From: Phoenix dactylifera
Lineage: Eukaryota; Streptophyta; Magnoliopsida; Arecales; Arecaceae
NCBI RefSeq assembly: GCF_009389715.1
Contig: NC_052404.1
Location: forward strand, 7,400,745 to 7,464,744
DNA: 64,000 bases
Reading direction: 5' to 3'
The notes beneath the pieces were generated by a model that worked only from the letters and a program-made list of their open reading frames with translations, had not been told where the DNA came from and did no database searches. The translations under genes and the position numbers were made by a program. This document shows positions 11,401-24,300 of the stretch, piece after piece. Position 1 is the first letter of the stretch, and every line of letters begins with the position of its first letter.

Positions 11401-14400
11401 GAAGTCTTAGTGTCAGTAGGTTGGGTTTTGTTTCAGAAATTTCAAGATCTTTAGTTTGTAGCAATACATCATGTGGAATTTCTATTCATGGGCCTCTAAC
11501 TTTGAGGGATCGAGTGTGAACCAATGGAAATTATTTTTTTGACTAAGGAACCTGTTGGAAGGTAGATAAGGTTTAAAAATTGTTACAGTGAAATAAAAAG
11601 TCGGGAGCCAACTTGAAGCATTTCCTTTGAAATGAATTTTATCATCTTTGTTTTAAGATTCGGATAAGTAGGTAATGGCTTATAACTTTACATTTTTCTG
11701 GTTGGGTTTAGTGAGGAATGTACCTTGACCATCATTCATTTAGTTGGATGACAGCACATAGGCTAATATGCATCCTTGTCATGGGTATTTAAGCCTAGCC
11801 AGCTTTCAAGAAAAAGATTTATGATTTGAAAAGTGATGGTTGTGCATTAGTCTAGAGATAAAAACCATGGGTAACCTACCTATGGAAATAGAGAATGATA
11901 ACAAATTCTTCTTCAATCTTCGTCAATACTTCCCAGATACTTAGCAGAAGTGCCAAGGATCATGGTGTCACGAAGCATCGTGAACCTTATTTGGGGAAAA
12001 AAAAATAGAAAAGGGAAAAATTCTGACTAAATTAATTTATTTACATGTACATATTCAATTTGTGTTTTTATGCATATATGTGTTCTTATGCATTTATGGT
12101 TGCATTGATTAGTGCATTACATCGACTAGTGAATGTTACCTTATGTCTAGGAAGCTTGTATTCTTTTGATGGTTCACTAGAACTGTTCGGCATTGCAGGT
12201 CTTCCTATTTGGCAGTTGGAATCATTATTGTGAATGCTTGCAATGAAATTCCCTTTGTTAGGACACTCCAAAAGATTTTGCCAACTGTTGACAGCTATGT
12301 CTAACATGACTAGTGCACTGCTTTTTTGGAATGCTAAGAAGTGGCACAATGTGCCTCGCCTAGGTATCTAAAAGTGTCTAGGTAACATAACTCATTAGAC
12401 TATTTAGAAGTGTATCAATGTTGCAAGTGGAGATCTGAGTTCAACTTTGTTTCCATATAATTTAATGTAAGCTAGGATTGGATGCATATGTAGATGGTAC
12501 CATGAAACCATAGGATATGCCCCTTGAATGACCTTAATGGCGTGCTTAGAAACCTTCTATTGTTAGAAAAAGTATATTAAGCTCAAAGATTTCCTCTGGA
12601 TTAGAGGACTTTTTTTTATTCATATAATTTGATGTTTTGCTGGTCAAGAATAAGAAAATATAATGTTGTAGCTAGAGGATCAATTGGCATTATACTGGTA
12701 CTATTGGGTTGGACATCATGTCCAACAGTAGTCCATCTAGGGGCATGATGAAAGCTATTAATTGGACACTCTAAGAATCTGGTGCTTATCTTTCTTTCTT
12801 CAATTAGTTACCTAAGATGCTGATCGTTGAGCACAATTTTTTAAAAATGGTTAAAAGTTCTGGTTCCAATGAGAAATTTGTGGAAGTCATTTAAATCTTT
12901 GGCACTGAGTCCAGGAATGGATAACTTGTTGTGGAACAACCTCTTATAAGTTATAATTATTGATGTTTTTGAGCAAATGTGGGAAGACTATTTTAGTAGA
13001 AAAGAAGGTTGTGAAAAATAACAAGCATCAAGGACGGTGGAACCATCTCAAATCGGGCGGTTCTGACTATTCCGAGCTGTATCGGTGGCTCACTGGTATA
13101 GTTCCAGCAATGGAAACAGGACCCGTTGCCGGAGCCGAAGGAGGAAAGATAGAGCGAGTGGGGGAGGGAGGCAGAGGGAGAGGTCGGGACACCGGTAGAG
13201 AGTTGGGAGAAACACGCACACAAATGATAACAAAGAGGAAACTTTGAGCTCAATAAAGAAAGATTGATCGCTAGATCTATAGCAGACTGTTGGAATGTGT
13301 GTTTTAGTGCGTTTCTTTTGATCATTGGTTTCCATGTAGAGGTTTTTAGCGTTTTAATTCACAGAATCGGTGCCTTGTGAGCATCTTCAGCTTTGCATGC
13401 TTCCTTACTTGTTATCCATGTTTTAATTTTTTGAAGGTACTATTACTAGGAGGAATGCATCAACCTGCTTTATGAATGTTGAGGTCTTGGGTTCCTTTTA
13501 TAATTTCAAAATTTTCACTGGAAATTGTTGATTTGCTGCATTCTTTTTGTACTTTTTGGTAATTGAATAATCTTTCTGGGTTTTACATGAAAGATGAATT
13601 AGCAAGTAATTGTAAAGTTGTTTTCGAAGGCTTAAATCACATAAAATGAAGGTTACACTAATTGCCGAAAAAATAAGAAGCTAAAAGGGTTAGTGATGGT
13701 AGGCTGATTGATCTTCTATTTTTTGGTGCACAACTGCAGAGGGATGGTGGGATACTTCTAGTAGATATGAGGACAAAACATAAAGAAGTCTTAGTGTCAG
13801 TAGGTTGGGTTTTGTTTCAGAAATTTCAAGATCTTTAGTTTGTAGCAATACATCATGTGGAATTTCTATTCATGGGCCTCTAACTTTGAGGGATCGAGTG
13901 TGAACCAATGGAAATTATTTTTTTGACTAAGGAACCTGTTGGAAGGTAGATAAGGTTTAAAAATTGTTACAGTGAAATAAAAAGTCGGGAGCCAACTTGA
14001 AGCATTTCCTTTGAAATGAATTTTATCATCTTTGTTTTAAGATTCGGATAAGTAGGTAATGGCTTATAACTTTACATTTTTCTGGTTGGGTTTAGTGAGG
14101 AATGTACCTTGACCATCATTCATTTAGTTGGATGACAGCACATAGGCTAATATGCATCCTTGTCATGGGTATTTAAGCCTAGCCAGCTTTCAAGAAAAAG
14201 ATTTATGATTTGAAAAGTGATGGTTGTGCATTAGTCTAGAGATAAAAACCATGGGTAACCTACCTATGGAAATAGAGAATGATAACAAATTCTTCTTCAA
14301 TCTTCGTCAATACTTCCCAGATACTTAGCAGAAGTGCCAAGGATCATGGTGTCACGAAGCATCGTGAACCTTATTTGGGGAAAAAAAAATAGAAAAGGGA

Positions 14401-17400
14401 AAAATTCTGACTAAATTAATTTATTTACATGTACATATTCAATTTGTGTTTTTATGCATATATGTGTTCTTATGCATTTATGGTTGCATTGATTAGTGCA
14501 TTACATCGACTAGTGAATGTTACCTTATGTCTAGGAAGCTTGTATTCTTTTGATGGTTCACTAGAACTGTTCGGCATTGCAGGTCTTCCTATTTGGCAGT
14601 TGGAATCATTATTGTGAATGCTTGCAATGAAATTCCCTTTGTTAGGACACTCCAAAAGATTTTGCCAACTGTTGACAGCTATGTCTAACATGACTAGTGC
14701 ACTGCTTTTTTGGAATGCTAAGAAGTGGCACAATGTGCCTCGCCTAGGTATCTAAAAGTGTCTAGGTAACATAACTCATTAGACTATTTAGAAGTGTATC
14801 AATGTTGCAAGTGGAGATCTGAGTTCAACTTTGTTTCCATATAATTTAATGTAAGCTAGGATTGGATGCATATGTAGATGGTACCATGAAACCATAGGAT
14901 ATGCCCCTTGAATGACCTTAATGGCGTGCTTAGAAACCTTCTATTGTTAGAAAAAGTATATTAAGCTCAAAGATTTCCTCTGGATTAGAGGACTTTTTTT
15001 TATTCATATAATTTGATGTTTTGCTGGTCAAGAATAAGAAAATATAATGTTGTAGCTAGAGGATCAATTGGCATTATACTGGTACTATTGGGTTGGACAT
15101 CATGTCCAACAGTAGTCCATCTAGGGGCATGATGAAAGCTATTAATTGGACACTCTAAGAATCTGGTGCTTATCTTTCTTTCTTCAATTAGTTACCTAAG
15201 ATGCTGATCGTTGAGCACAATTTTTTAAAAATGGTTAAAAGTTCTGGTTCCAATGAGAAATTTGTGGAAGTCATTTAAATCTTTGGCACTGAGTCCAGGA
15301 ATGGATAACTTGTTGTGGAACAACCTCTTATAAGTTATAATTATTGATGTTTTTGAGCAAATGTGGGAAGACTATTTTAGTAGAAAAGAAGGTTGTGAAA
15401 AATAACAAGCATCAAGGACGGTGGAACCATCTCAAATCGGGCGGTTCTGACTATTCCGAGCTGTATCGGTGGCTCACTGGTATAGTTCCAGCAATGGAAA
15501 CAGGACCCGTTGCCGGAGCCGAAGGAGGAAAGATAGAGCGAGTGGGGGAGGGAGGCAGAGGGAGAGGTCGGGACACCGGTAGAGAGTTGGGAGAAACACG
15601 CACACAAATGATAACAAAGAGGAAACTTTGAGCTCAATAAAGAAAGATTGATCGCTAGATCTATAGCAGACTGTTGGAATGTGTGTTTTAGTGCGTTTCT
15701 TTTGATCATTGGTTTCCATGTAGAGGTTTTTAGCGTTTTAATTCACAGAATCGGTGCCTTGTGAGCATCTTCAGCTTTGCATGCTTCCTTACTTGTTATC
15801 CATGTTTTAATTTTTTGAAGGTACTATTACTAGGAGGAATGCATCAACCTGCTTTATGAATGTTGAGGTCTTGGGTTCCTTTTATAATTTCAAAATTTTC
15901 ACTGGAAATTGTTGATTTGCTGCATTCTTTTTGTACTTTTTGGTAATTGAATAATCTTGCTGGGTTTTACATGAAAGATGAATTAGCAAGTAATTGTAAA
16001 GTTGTTTTCGAAGGCTTAAATCACATAAAATGAAGGTTACACTAATTGCCGAAAAAATAAGAAGCTAAAAGGGTTAGTGATGGTAGGCTGATTGATCTTC
16101 TATTTTTTGGTGCACAACTGCAGAGGGATGGTGGGATACTTCTAGTAGATATGAGGACAAAACATAAAGAAGTCTTAGTGTCAGTAGGTTGGGTTTTGTT
16201 TCAGAAATTTCAAGATCTTTAGTTTGTAGCAATACATCATGTGGAATTTCTATTCATGGGCCTCTAACTTTGAGGGATCGAGTGTGAACCAATGGAAATT
16301 ATTTTTTTGACTAAGGAACCTGTTGGAAGGTAGATAAGGTTTAAAAATTGTTACAGTGAAATAAAAAGTCGGGAGCCAACTTGAAGCATTTCCTTTGAAA
16401 TGAATTTTATCATCTTTGTTTTAAGATTCGGATAAGTAGGTAATGGCTTATAACTTTACATTTTTCTGGTTGGGTTTAGTGAGGAATGTACCTTGACCAT
16501 CATTCATTTAGTTGGATGACAGCACATAGGCTAATATGCATCCTTGTCATGGGTATTTAAGCCTAGCCAGCTTTCAAGAAAAAGATTTATGATTTGAAAA
16601 GTGATGGTTGTGCATTAGTCTAGAGATAAAAACCATGGGTAACCTACCTATGGAAATAGAGAATGATAACAAATTCTTCTTCAATCTTCGTCAATACTTC
16701 CCAGATACTTAGCAGAAGTGCCAAGGATCATGGTGTCACGAAGCATCGTGAACCTTATTTGGGGAAAAAAAAATAGAAAAGGGAAAAATTCTGACTAAAT
16801 TAATTTATTTACATGTACATATTCAATTTGTGTTTTTATGCATATATGTGTTCTTATGCATTTATGGTTGCATTGATTAGTGCATTACATCGACTAGTGA
16901 ATGTTACCTTATGTCTAGGAAGCTTGTATTCTTTTGATGGTTCACTAGAACTGTTCGGCATTGCAGGTCTTCCTATTTGGCAGTTGGAATCATTATTGTG
17001 AATGCTTGCAATGAAATTCCCTTTGTTAGGACACTCCAAAAGATTTTGCCAACTGTTGACAGCTATGTCTAACATGACTAGTGCACTGCTTTTTTGGAAT
17101 GCCAAGAAGTGGCACAATGTGCCTCGCCTAGGTATCTAAAAGTGTCTAGGTAACATAACTCATTAGACTATTTAGAAGTGTATCAATGTTGCAAGTGGAG
17201 ATCTGAGTTCAACTTTGTTTCCATATAATTTAATGTAAGCTAGGATTGGATGCATATGTAGATGGTACCATGAAACCATAGGACATGCCCCTTGAATGAC
17301 CTTAATGGCGTGCTTAGAAACCTTCTATTGTTAGAAAAAGTATATTAAGCTCAAAGATTTCCTCTGGATTAGAGGACTTTTTTTTATTCATATAATTTGA

Positions 17401-17961
17401 TGTTTTGCTGGTCAAGAATAAGAAAATATAATGTTGTAGCTAGAGGATCAATTGGCATTATACTGGTACTATTGGGTTGGACATCATGTCCAACAGTAGT
17501 CCATCTAGGGGCATGATGAAAGCTATTAATTGGACACTCTAAGAATCTGGTGCTTATCTTTCTTTCTTCAATTAGTTACCTAAGATGCTGATCGTTGAGC
17601 ACAATTTTTTAAAAATGGTTAAAAGTTCTGGTTCCAATGAGAAATTTGTGGAAGTCATTTAAATCTTTGGCACTGAGTCCAGGAATGGATAACTTGTTGT
17701 GGAACAACCTCTTATAAGTTATAATTATTGATGTTTTTGAGCAAATGTGGGAAGACTATTTTAGTAGAAAAGAAGGTTGTGAAAAATAACAAGCATCAAG
17801 GACGGTGGAACCATCTCAAATCGGGCGGTTCTGACTATTCCGAGCTGTATCGGTGGCTCACTGGTATAGTTCCAGCAATGGAAACAGGACCCGTTGCCGG
17901 AGCCGAAGGAGGAAAGATAGAGCGAGTGGGGGAGGGAGGCAGAGGGAGAGGTCGGGACACC
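8426..17961 (+). repeat. Four head-to-tail copies of a 2,384-bp unit
   Basis: Units span 8426-10809, 10810-13193, 13194-15577 and 15578-17961 with an exact 2,384-base period. Copies differ at very few sites. Units 2 and 3 share ATGCTAAG where units 1 and 4 have ATGCCAAG (about 9947, 12333, 14717, 17100). Units 2 and 3 also share GGATATGCCCC where units 1 and 4 have GGACATGCCCC. Unit 3 alone has a T in AATCTTTCTGGG (13571). Each junction joins ...GGGACACCGG to TAGAGAGTTGG.... The outer breakpoints share only GG. The unit encodes no recognisable protein; its 62-, 87-, 95- and 110-codon frames are incidental. It lies in the leader intron of the SUA-like gene. Confidence 0.95.
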
Positions 17962-18110
17962 GGCCTTCGCCGGCCCTCCACCGACGTCCCTCCCTCTCTC
18001 CCTCTTCTCTCTTTTTCTCTCTCCCACGGTATCGTGCCCTCTATCTGGACAGGCTCGGAACGGCCCGTACATCCTGCAGGGGAATCAGTACGGTGCCTGG
18101 TACCACTTAT
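17880..18110. repeat. Purine/pyrimidine inverted repeat at the array's distal edge
   Basis: A G/A-rich arm (17925-17957, GAGGGAGGCAGAGGGAGAGG) is followed by a CCGG...CCGG tip (17959-17973) and then a complementary C/T-rich arm (17981-18020, CGTCCCTCCCTCTCTCCC). Only the left arm is inside the 2,384-bp unit and repeated at every junction; the right arm occurs once, after unit 4. A similar CGG/GGAG-rich block occurs in intron 6 (24880-25240), so this is probably part of a dispersed repeat. Confidence 0.65.
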
Positions 18111-21100
18111 TCCGACCTTGATGAGCATTATTATGATTTAGTTGTGTTTTGTGCCATTTTGTTTAAACTAAAGGCTCAAAATTCTTCTGTGTTAACATGT
18201 GTTTAATTTTGCGTGTTTAGAGGTAACAAAAAAGTAGCTTGTATGAGTGTGTTTGTTTGTGGTCTCCTTGTCATAGTATCACCTTTCATATTTTCTAAGC
18301 AAGGGAACTTGGGAACATGTTCCTAAACACATTGAGTCATTGTTGTCATAGGTGGCTGGTTACTTATGTTACCTAGACCCTCATGTCCAGCTCTTAGAAT
18401 CCGTGTTGGATGCATATCTAATCAGATACATGTCAGATACTTAGATGCTTATAAAGAAAATTTTTAATTAAAGCTTTTGTTCTTTCTAGAGATTGTTCAA
18501 GAACAAAAGTTTTAAATACCTTTGCAAAATGCCATGTTTTAAAATTTTTTAGGCTAATTAGGAGGTTTGGATGAGAAAAACATGCATATCGGAAAACCTT
18601 GATCACATTAAAATTGTCATTGTTTTCTCTTATACAATATAAATATATATTTTTTACTTAAAATTATCCTTTTATGTGTATCATCGCATCTGTTTTTTTC
18701 CCTTGCTAAGTTAGGCACTTGGACACATGTCCAAATCTGATTCTTGTGTCCATGTCCATGCAATACTGGTGGCTACATGATGCTTATATGGTCTGGCTTG
18801 GGTGTTAGGTTTTGGCGTGGTGCACGCTGCTTTCATGGATTTTAGGTGAAGTAGTTAGCCAAGATCATAGGTTGGTATCAATGTGGGCACTTAGCTGCCT
18901 GAGGGCATTTTGGTTTTCAGCATACCACTTTGACTCACTGCTTAAGGTAGCTTGGTTTGTTTTCTTTTATTATTATAGAAGATGATAAATCTACGATCTT
19001 CTTGATAATAGATTTATCTGCCAAGATTTAAGGAAAAGTTTTTGGAGCTTAAAAATAGAAGTTCGGTACATACATGTTGATTGGCTTATTAAATGTACTT
19101 TCTGATTTTGTAAATAGACCATCTTGATTTTCTCTAGAAATGTCTTAACTGATTGATGAAACTTGTCACAGACTTTGATTAAACCCATCATGTGTACTCT
19201 GCCTCACCTCCCCCAGCTGACTATATTAAAGGAAAGGGATTCTTGAGGGAACACCATCTTGATTTTCTCTAGAAATGCCTGAACTGATTGATGAGAATTG
19301 CTGCAGACTTCCATTAAATCCATCTAGTGTACTCTTCATCTTCTCCCCCAGTTGACTATATTAAGGGAAAGGGATTCTTGAGGCATAGGAGGTAGGGAAA
19401 ATGGGAGAGAGATTGGTTGGTGGAGAGGGTGGAGATGGAGGCTATCAATCTCCCCTGGCAAAGGCTGTTAAGATCTTTGTTTGCAAGAGAAATCCTTATT
19501 ATGCTTATCCCTCCATGCTTCCTTTTCCTTCTTTGCGTCTTGACTCTGAAAACTACCTATTATATATCTCTTCTGATACTACCAATTATAATAGTTATGC
19601 AGGTTTAATGAATTTTTCTGTAATTCTAAGACCAGGTAACTTCTTGGTTGGTCAGGCCTTAAATTTGGTCAATATCGAGGTTTAACTAGGCAGGTTTGGA
19701 AACCTTGTTGAACGTGCTTCCATCTTTATATTTGCCTTTCCTACAATTCCAGAATTTCATTCTATGTCTATCCTCCGTCTTATTGCTTGGGTCTGAAGAA
19801 AAACATAATCCGGCTGCCCAAGTATTAGTACAGTGTAATTTGCTAGGTTAAAAGGTTAATATTGCTCTCGATAAAATAAAAGAACTTATTATGTTATTAT
19901 CCATTTATTTATATTTTCAAAATATCTTTTCAAAATGAAGTTTAGCCACAATAATTACCTGACATGTCACAACTTTTAATGCTAGTGCACATATTGATGC
20001 AACACTTGTGCTTATCTGCATATTATTAATGCAACACTTGTGCCTATCTGCATATTATTAATGCAACGCCTGTGTTTAAAAGTATATTTAGGGATCCCTA
20101 CTGGTCAACTTGTATAACCTTACAATAAAGTGTTAGTTCATGACTTAGAGTCATACTGCATGTGTTTTGCTGGCATATCCACTTGATTTTTTTTTTTTTT
20201 TTTGTGGTTGTTTTTGTTGGGAGGGAGGGGGTTCACATTGTGTACTGATTGGAAAATATTTAAGCATTAATCTGTTTTTTTTTTTGTGCACGCGTGCGCA
20301 CATTGTGCTTAGTTGTTAATGTATGGGAAATGGTGTCTTTAGTATGGCTTAGGATACCATGCTTAGTTGGATGATTTAAATCATTTTTCGTTTAAAGCAT
20401 GTGTATTTTTTGCTAGAGAATAATCTAAGCTGCCTTGATACAAGTGGTATATGTGCTATAGCACACCATAGCATACCGAGTTGTGCATCTGTCAATGATG
20501 CTATATATCTTATCATGTAGGTGTTTGTTGTGTGTTAGCGTGGATGATGTAAAGCTAAGCTTACCATGCTGGTTGCTGACTGAGGACATGGTGCATAATG
20601 TGTTAATTCTTGGTCTCATCCACATTGTTGCTTGATATGTATGGATAAATTTATGTTCTTGTTTGTGTATGCATACTCATATGTTATATGTATATTTTAC
20701 ATTGACACTTTTTTAGGCATTTTGAGCAATTGACCTTTTGTTGGTGTATGCTCTCCCTTCACATTTCTCTTGCAATTGAATCCTGCTTTAAGCAACTAAT
20801 TTTTGATACCTTCTGAATGTTCTTTTACATCTTTATGTGCTTTAAACTTAGGGAGGAATGATATCGTGTTTCAAGCTGAAATTTGAAACAAATGAAATAC
20901 ATCTTTCTCTTCATCAACAGTTTGATCGATTTCTTTCTTTCTCTTTTTTTTTTTTGTTTTTTTGGTAAGGTCACTCTGTTTGGATATGATATGTAATACT
21001 TTAGTGGTTCAAGCTACAAAATTCAACATTTAGTAGTTCTGAGAAGTATCCTATCCTTTATTGATGAATGCTGAAGAACAATATTATTTGGTAGTATGCA

Positions 21101-21262
21101 ATTTCAAACTTTCAAAGGTTTAGATGATTGTGATGTAAGAGCCTGAAGGTGGAGTATTTATTGGATGGTTTGGTTTTGAAGATTCCACTAGAAAGGCTGG
21201 CCATGAGGGTTGGTTCTTTATTGATACCAGTATAACTGTGTCTGTTTGTGCATCCATTACAG
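17962..21262 (+). other. Rest of the leader intron
   Basis: T-rich intronic sequence with long T runs (20188-20203, 20940-20962) and no gene. It holds two small tandem duplications: about 133 bp at 19118-19385, and a 34-bp repeat containing TTAATGCAACACTTGTG at 19990-20070. Confidence 0.55.
19118..19385. repeat. Two diverged tandem copies of about 133 bp
   Basis: The phrase CATCTTGATTTTCTCTAGAA begins both copies (about 19121 and 19254). Both end in GGGATTCTTGAGG (about 19238 and 19371). The copies differ by scattered substitutions. Confidence 0.75.
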
Positions 21263-21347
21263 GATAGATATCCAAACAACCCGCACCCAAAACATGTGAA
21301 AGATCATCAAGAACTTTGCAGGGTAACACTGGTGCAGGCTGCAAGAA
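21263..21347 (+). other. SUA: Predicted last leader segment, joined to the start codon
   Basis: A good acceptor (CCATTACAG|GATAG) opens an exon that runs without interruption to the SUA-like start codon at 21348. An alternative acceptor (TTGCAG|GGT) lies near 21320. Confidence 0.5.
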
Positions 21348-24300
21348 ATGGATCCAGGGCGTTATGTTCTACAACAAGGATGGGATTCTAATAGTGTAAT
21401 TGCAGCTTTCTCTTTTTACCTATCCGGGATGACATAGCAGATTTTATGGATCATGTGATTGTCCTCCATGCTTACTGCCATCTCATTCTAAAAGAACTGT
21501 CAAAGGAAGCCGTGGGCCAGTGTTGATATGGAATGGATTTCCCTATGCCTTCCATAAATACTTGTTGCTGACTTGGGTTATTCTGTTGAATCTACAGGCA
21601 TTGGAGGGGTACGGTGCAGTCCGCGAGCCAGATTTAAGGTGAGCAATGATCGATTAATTACGGCTATTATAAGTGGCCTGTGGGCTAGATACAACTTTAC
21701 GCCGACCCTTCATAAAATATCAATCACTTTGTTACAAGCAGTACTTTATTAGCTTAGCTGGTCGTTTCAGCATTATGCTGACCTTTTGATCTATAATATG
21801 TAATACTGAAGCATAGTTGTTTTCTTATGATGTGCCATATTTCTATGTCATTTTGTATTTTCCACTACTCAACTTATTTTGGCAGGGCTGGTGGATCATA
21901 TGGTGGTAGAAGGTTTCTGGATGAAGGTTACTCTAGAGACTCTGTTTATGCAAGGAGTGCGTTCCGCCGGGATATACTTGAAAGGGATGTCTATCCACCA
22001 CCAGCATCTGTTGGTGGCATCTGGCATCAGCCTAGAAGAAATTTTGAAGAAGAATATGCACTCAACAGAGACTCTAGAAGACATGTTGAACCATTTAATG
22101 AGATGGATAGTTATCGTGACACAGAGAAGTATCATGAAATTGATTCATTTCACGAAGTTGATAAATTTCGTGATAATTACCGTAATGTTGACAGGTATCA
22201 TGACACTGATGGTTACCGCAGTTATGGATTTGATAGATCTGCGAGGTTGAGTGGTAGAGATCATGATGAGATTGGCAGTGAGTATGAATTCCGTCATCGT
22301 TCATCTCATCGGAGCAGGGAAAACAGCCGTGAGAGAGATTATGATTATGGTCGATATGCATACGAGTCTGATCATGAGAGAAAGAGGGATGGTAGTTGGA
22401 GAAGACGTGTATCCCGTGATCGTGAACGTGAAAAGAGGGGTGTGAGCTGGGAAAGAGACCAAAGTCCATATAGACGTCATGACCGCTCTCAGTCCCATGG
22501 CCATGGTGATCGTTCCAGATCAAGATCTCCTCGAAGTAGAAGTCATGGCCGAAGTCATAGGGAGGACAGTTATGATGATGGTCGATATGAAAGGGGTGAG
22601 AGACGAAGGGATCATGACCGTGATGAGAAAAGACACAATGACTCTTCAGTGGTATGCTCAAACTATACCTTAAATACCTGTGTGGACATTCATGTCTTTA
22701 TGTATAGCCTAAATTATGAATATTTTTATTTGCTGCAGGCCCCATCCGCCACTGTTGTTGTGAAGGGTTTATCACAGAAGACGACTGAAGAAAATCTGTA
22801 TCAAATTCTTGTATGGATTCTTTGTGGCAAATGGTTTGGTTTGTTATAATTTTATCGATTCCTTTTACCTGATAGCTCTAACCTTTTACAGGCTGAGTGG
22901 GGACCCCTTCGTCATGTACGTGTGATTAAAGAGCGAAATTCTGGCATCTCTCGTGGATTTGCTTTTATTGACTTTCCGACTGTGGTATCTATCATATGGA
23001 TATTATCTATTTGCAGTTGCTTTGTCAACTGATTTTGTGCTTACAAGCTCATACTGTTGTGCAGGAAGCTGCACGCAGCATGATGGACGTTATTGGAGAG
23101 AATGGACTTGTAATTGATGGAAGAAAACTGTTTTTTGAATACAGGTGCTCATTTTTTAAGGAGAAAGATAGCTTTTATACTTGAAGTTTGATTTGTAAGT
23201 CTTAAAAAGATTGAACCCTTTTAAGTATAGAGTGAATTACAAAACCCCTCCTGACGTGTACATTTATTACACTTACACCTAATAGTTTGTAAAATCTACA
23301 CTTACACCCAATTAAATTAATGATGTTAGTGAAAGTGTTCACCTCATGTGAAAAGTCGAAATTTTCCTTGAGTGGAGAGGAGGATACAAACCTTTTATTT
23401 TTGTCACCTAAGGTTATATTGATCATTTTTGAATTTTTTTCTGATGTGGCATTATGGGTTTCATTTAAGGGTCACAGTTTGACTAACATTCTATTGAGCT
23501 CTGGGTTAAAGTGTTAGATAAAAACATAAGCCTTAGGGGGGTAAGCGTAGGTTTTTCAAACTATTGGGTGCAAGTATAATTTGCCCCTAATCTTAGGGAG
23601 AGGTTTCGTAATTTACTCTAATTTATAAGATGGACATAGCTCTGCATATAAAAAAAAAAATCTACAGATTATCTTTATACATACCATTTTATTTATTTTC
23701 TTCAGATTATGTTATACAGCCCTGCATTTCAATTTGGATAATGCATGATACTTTTTATAATTCGTAGATTGAAATTTTATGCAGAAGCCATCTTATCGAA
23801 AATTCTAGTCTATATGGAAGGTGTGAACTCAACATAAGTGTAGAAAGATGATGGTGTTGGTTTGGCTGTTTAGTAAAAGTTAAGGGAAATATCAGTACTA
23901 TTTTAATGAGAAGAGGTTTCTGTAACTTGATTTTTAAGTTATCCTTACAACCCTTTTGTAGCTGGACTCCAGCATTGATATTAATTTTTTTCCCCTGCAG
24001 TAACTGTTTCCCAAGCATCTTCCCCCATTACTTATCTAGAGGCTTCTCAACTACTTACCCTCCTCCTTTGCCTCCCCAACCTTGATCTGTGTGGGGTTGG
24101 GGGAGGGGGGGGGGGGTGTGAAGAAGTAAAAACAGCATGCATGCAGGAGTGTGAAGCCCTCCCCCATGCCAAACCTTAAGAGGAAGGGCAGAGTCCAGCA
24201 TGCATGCAGGAGTCTGAAGCGTTTCTATTTTTTTCTTTTTTTTTTCTCCTCCAATCTGAAGACTTATGCCAATTTAGGGAGGATTAATATTATTTTGTGG

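Noticed and set aside
9661..17117. Four sets of identical 62-, 87-, 95- and 110-codon frames
   Set aside because: They repeat only because the 2,384-bp DNA unit repeats. They overlap on opposite strands, have no known domain and lie in an intron.
22095..22661. His-rich 188-codon frame antisense to the third SUA-like coding exon
   Set aside because: It is the reverse reading of Asp/Arg/Ser codons (GAT, CGT, TCA) in the true exon; nothing independent supports it.
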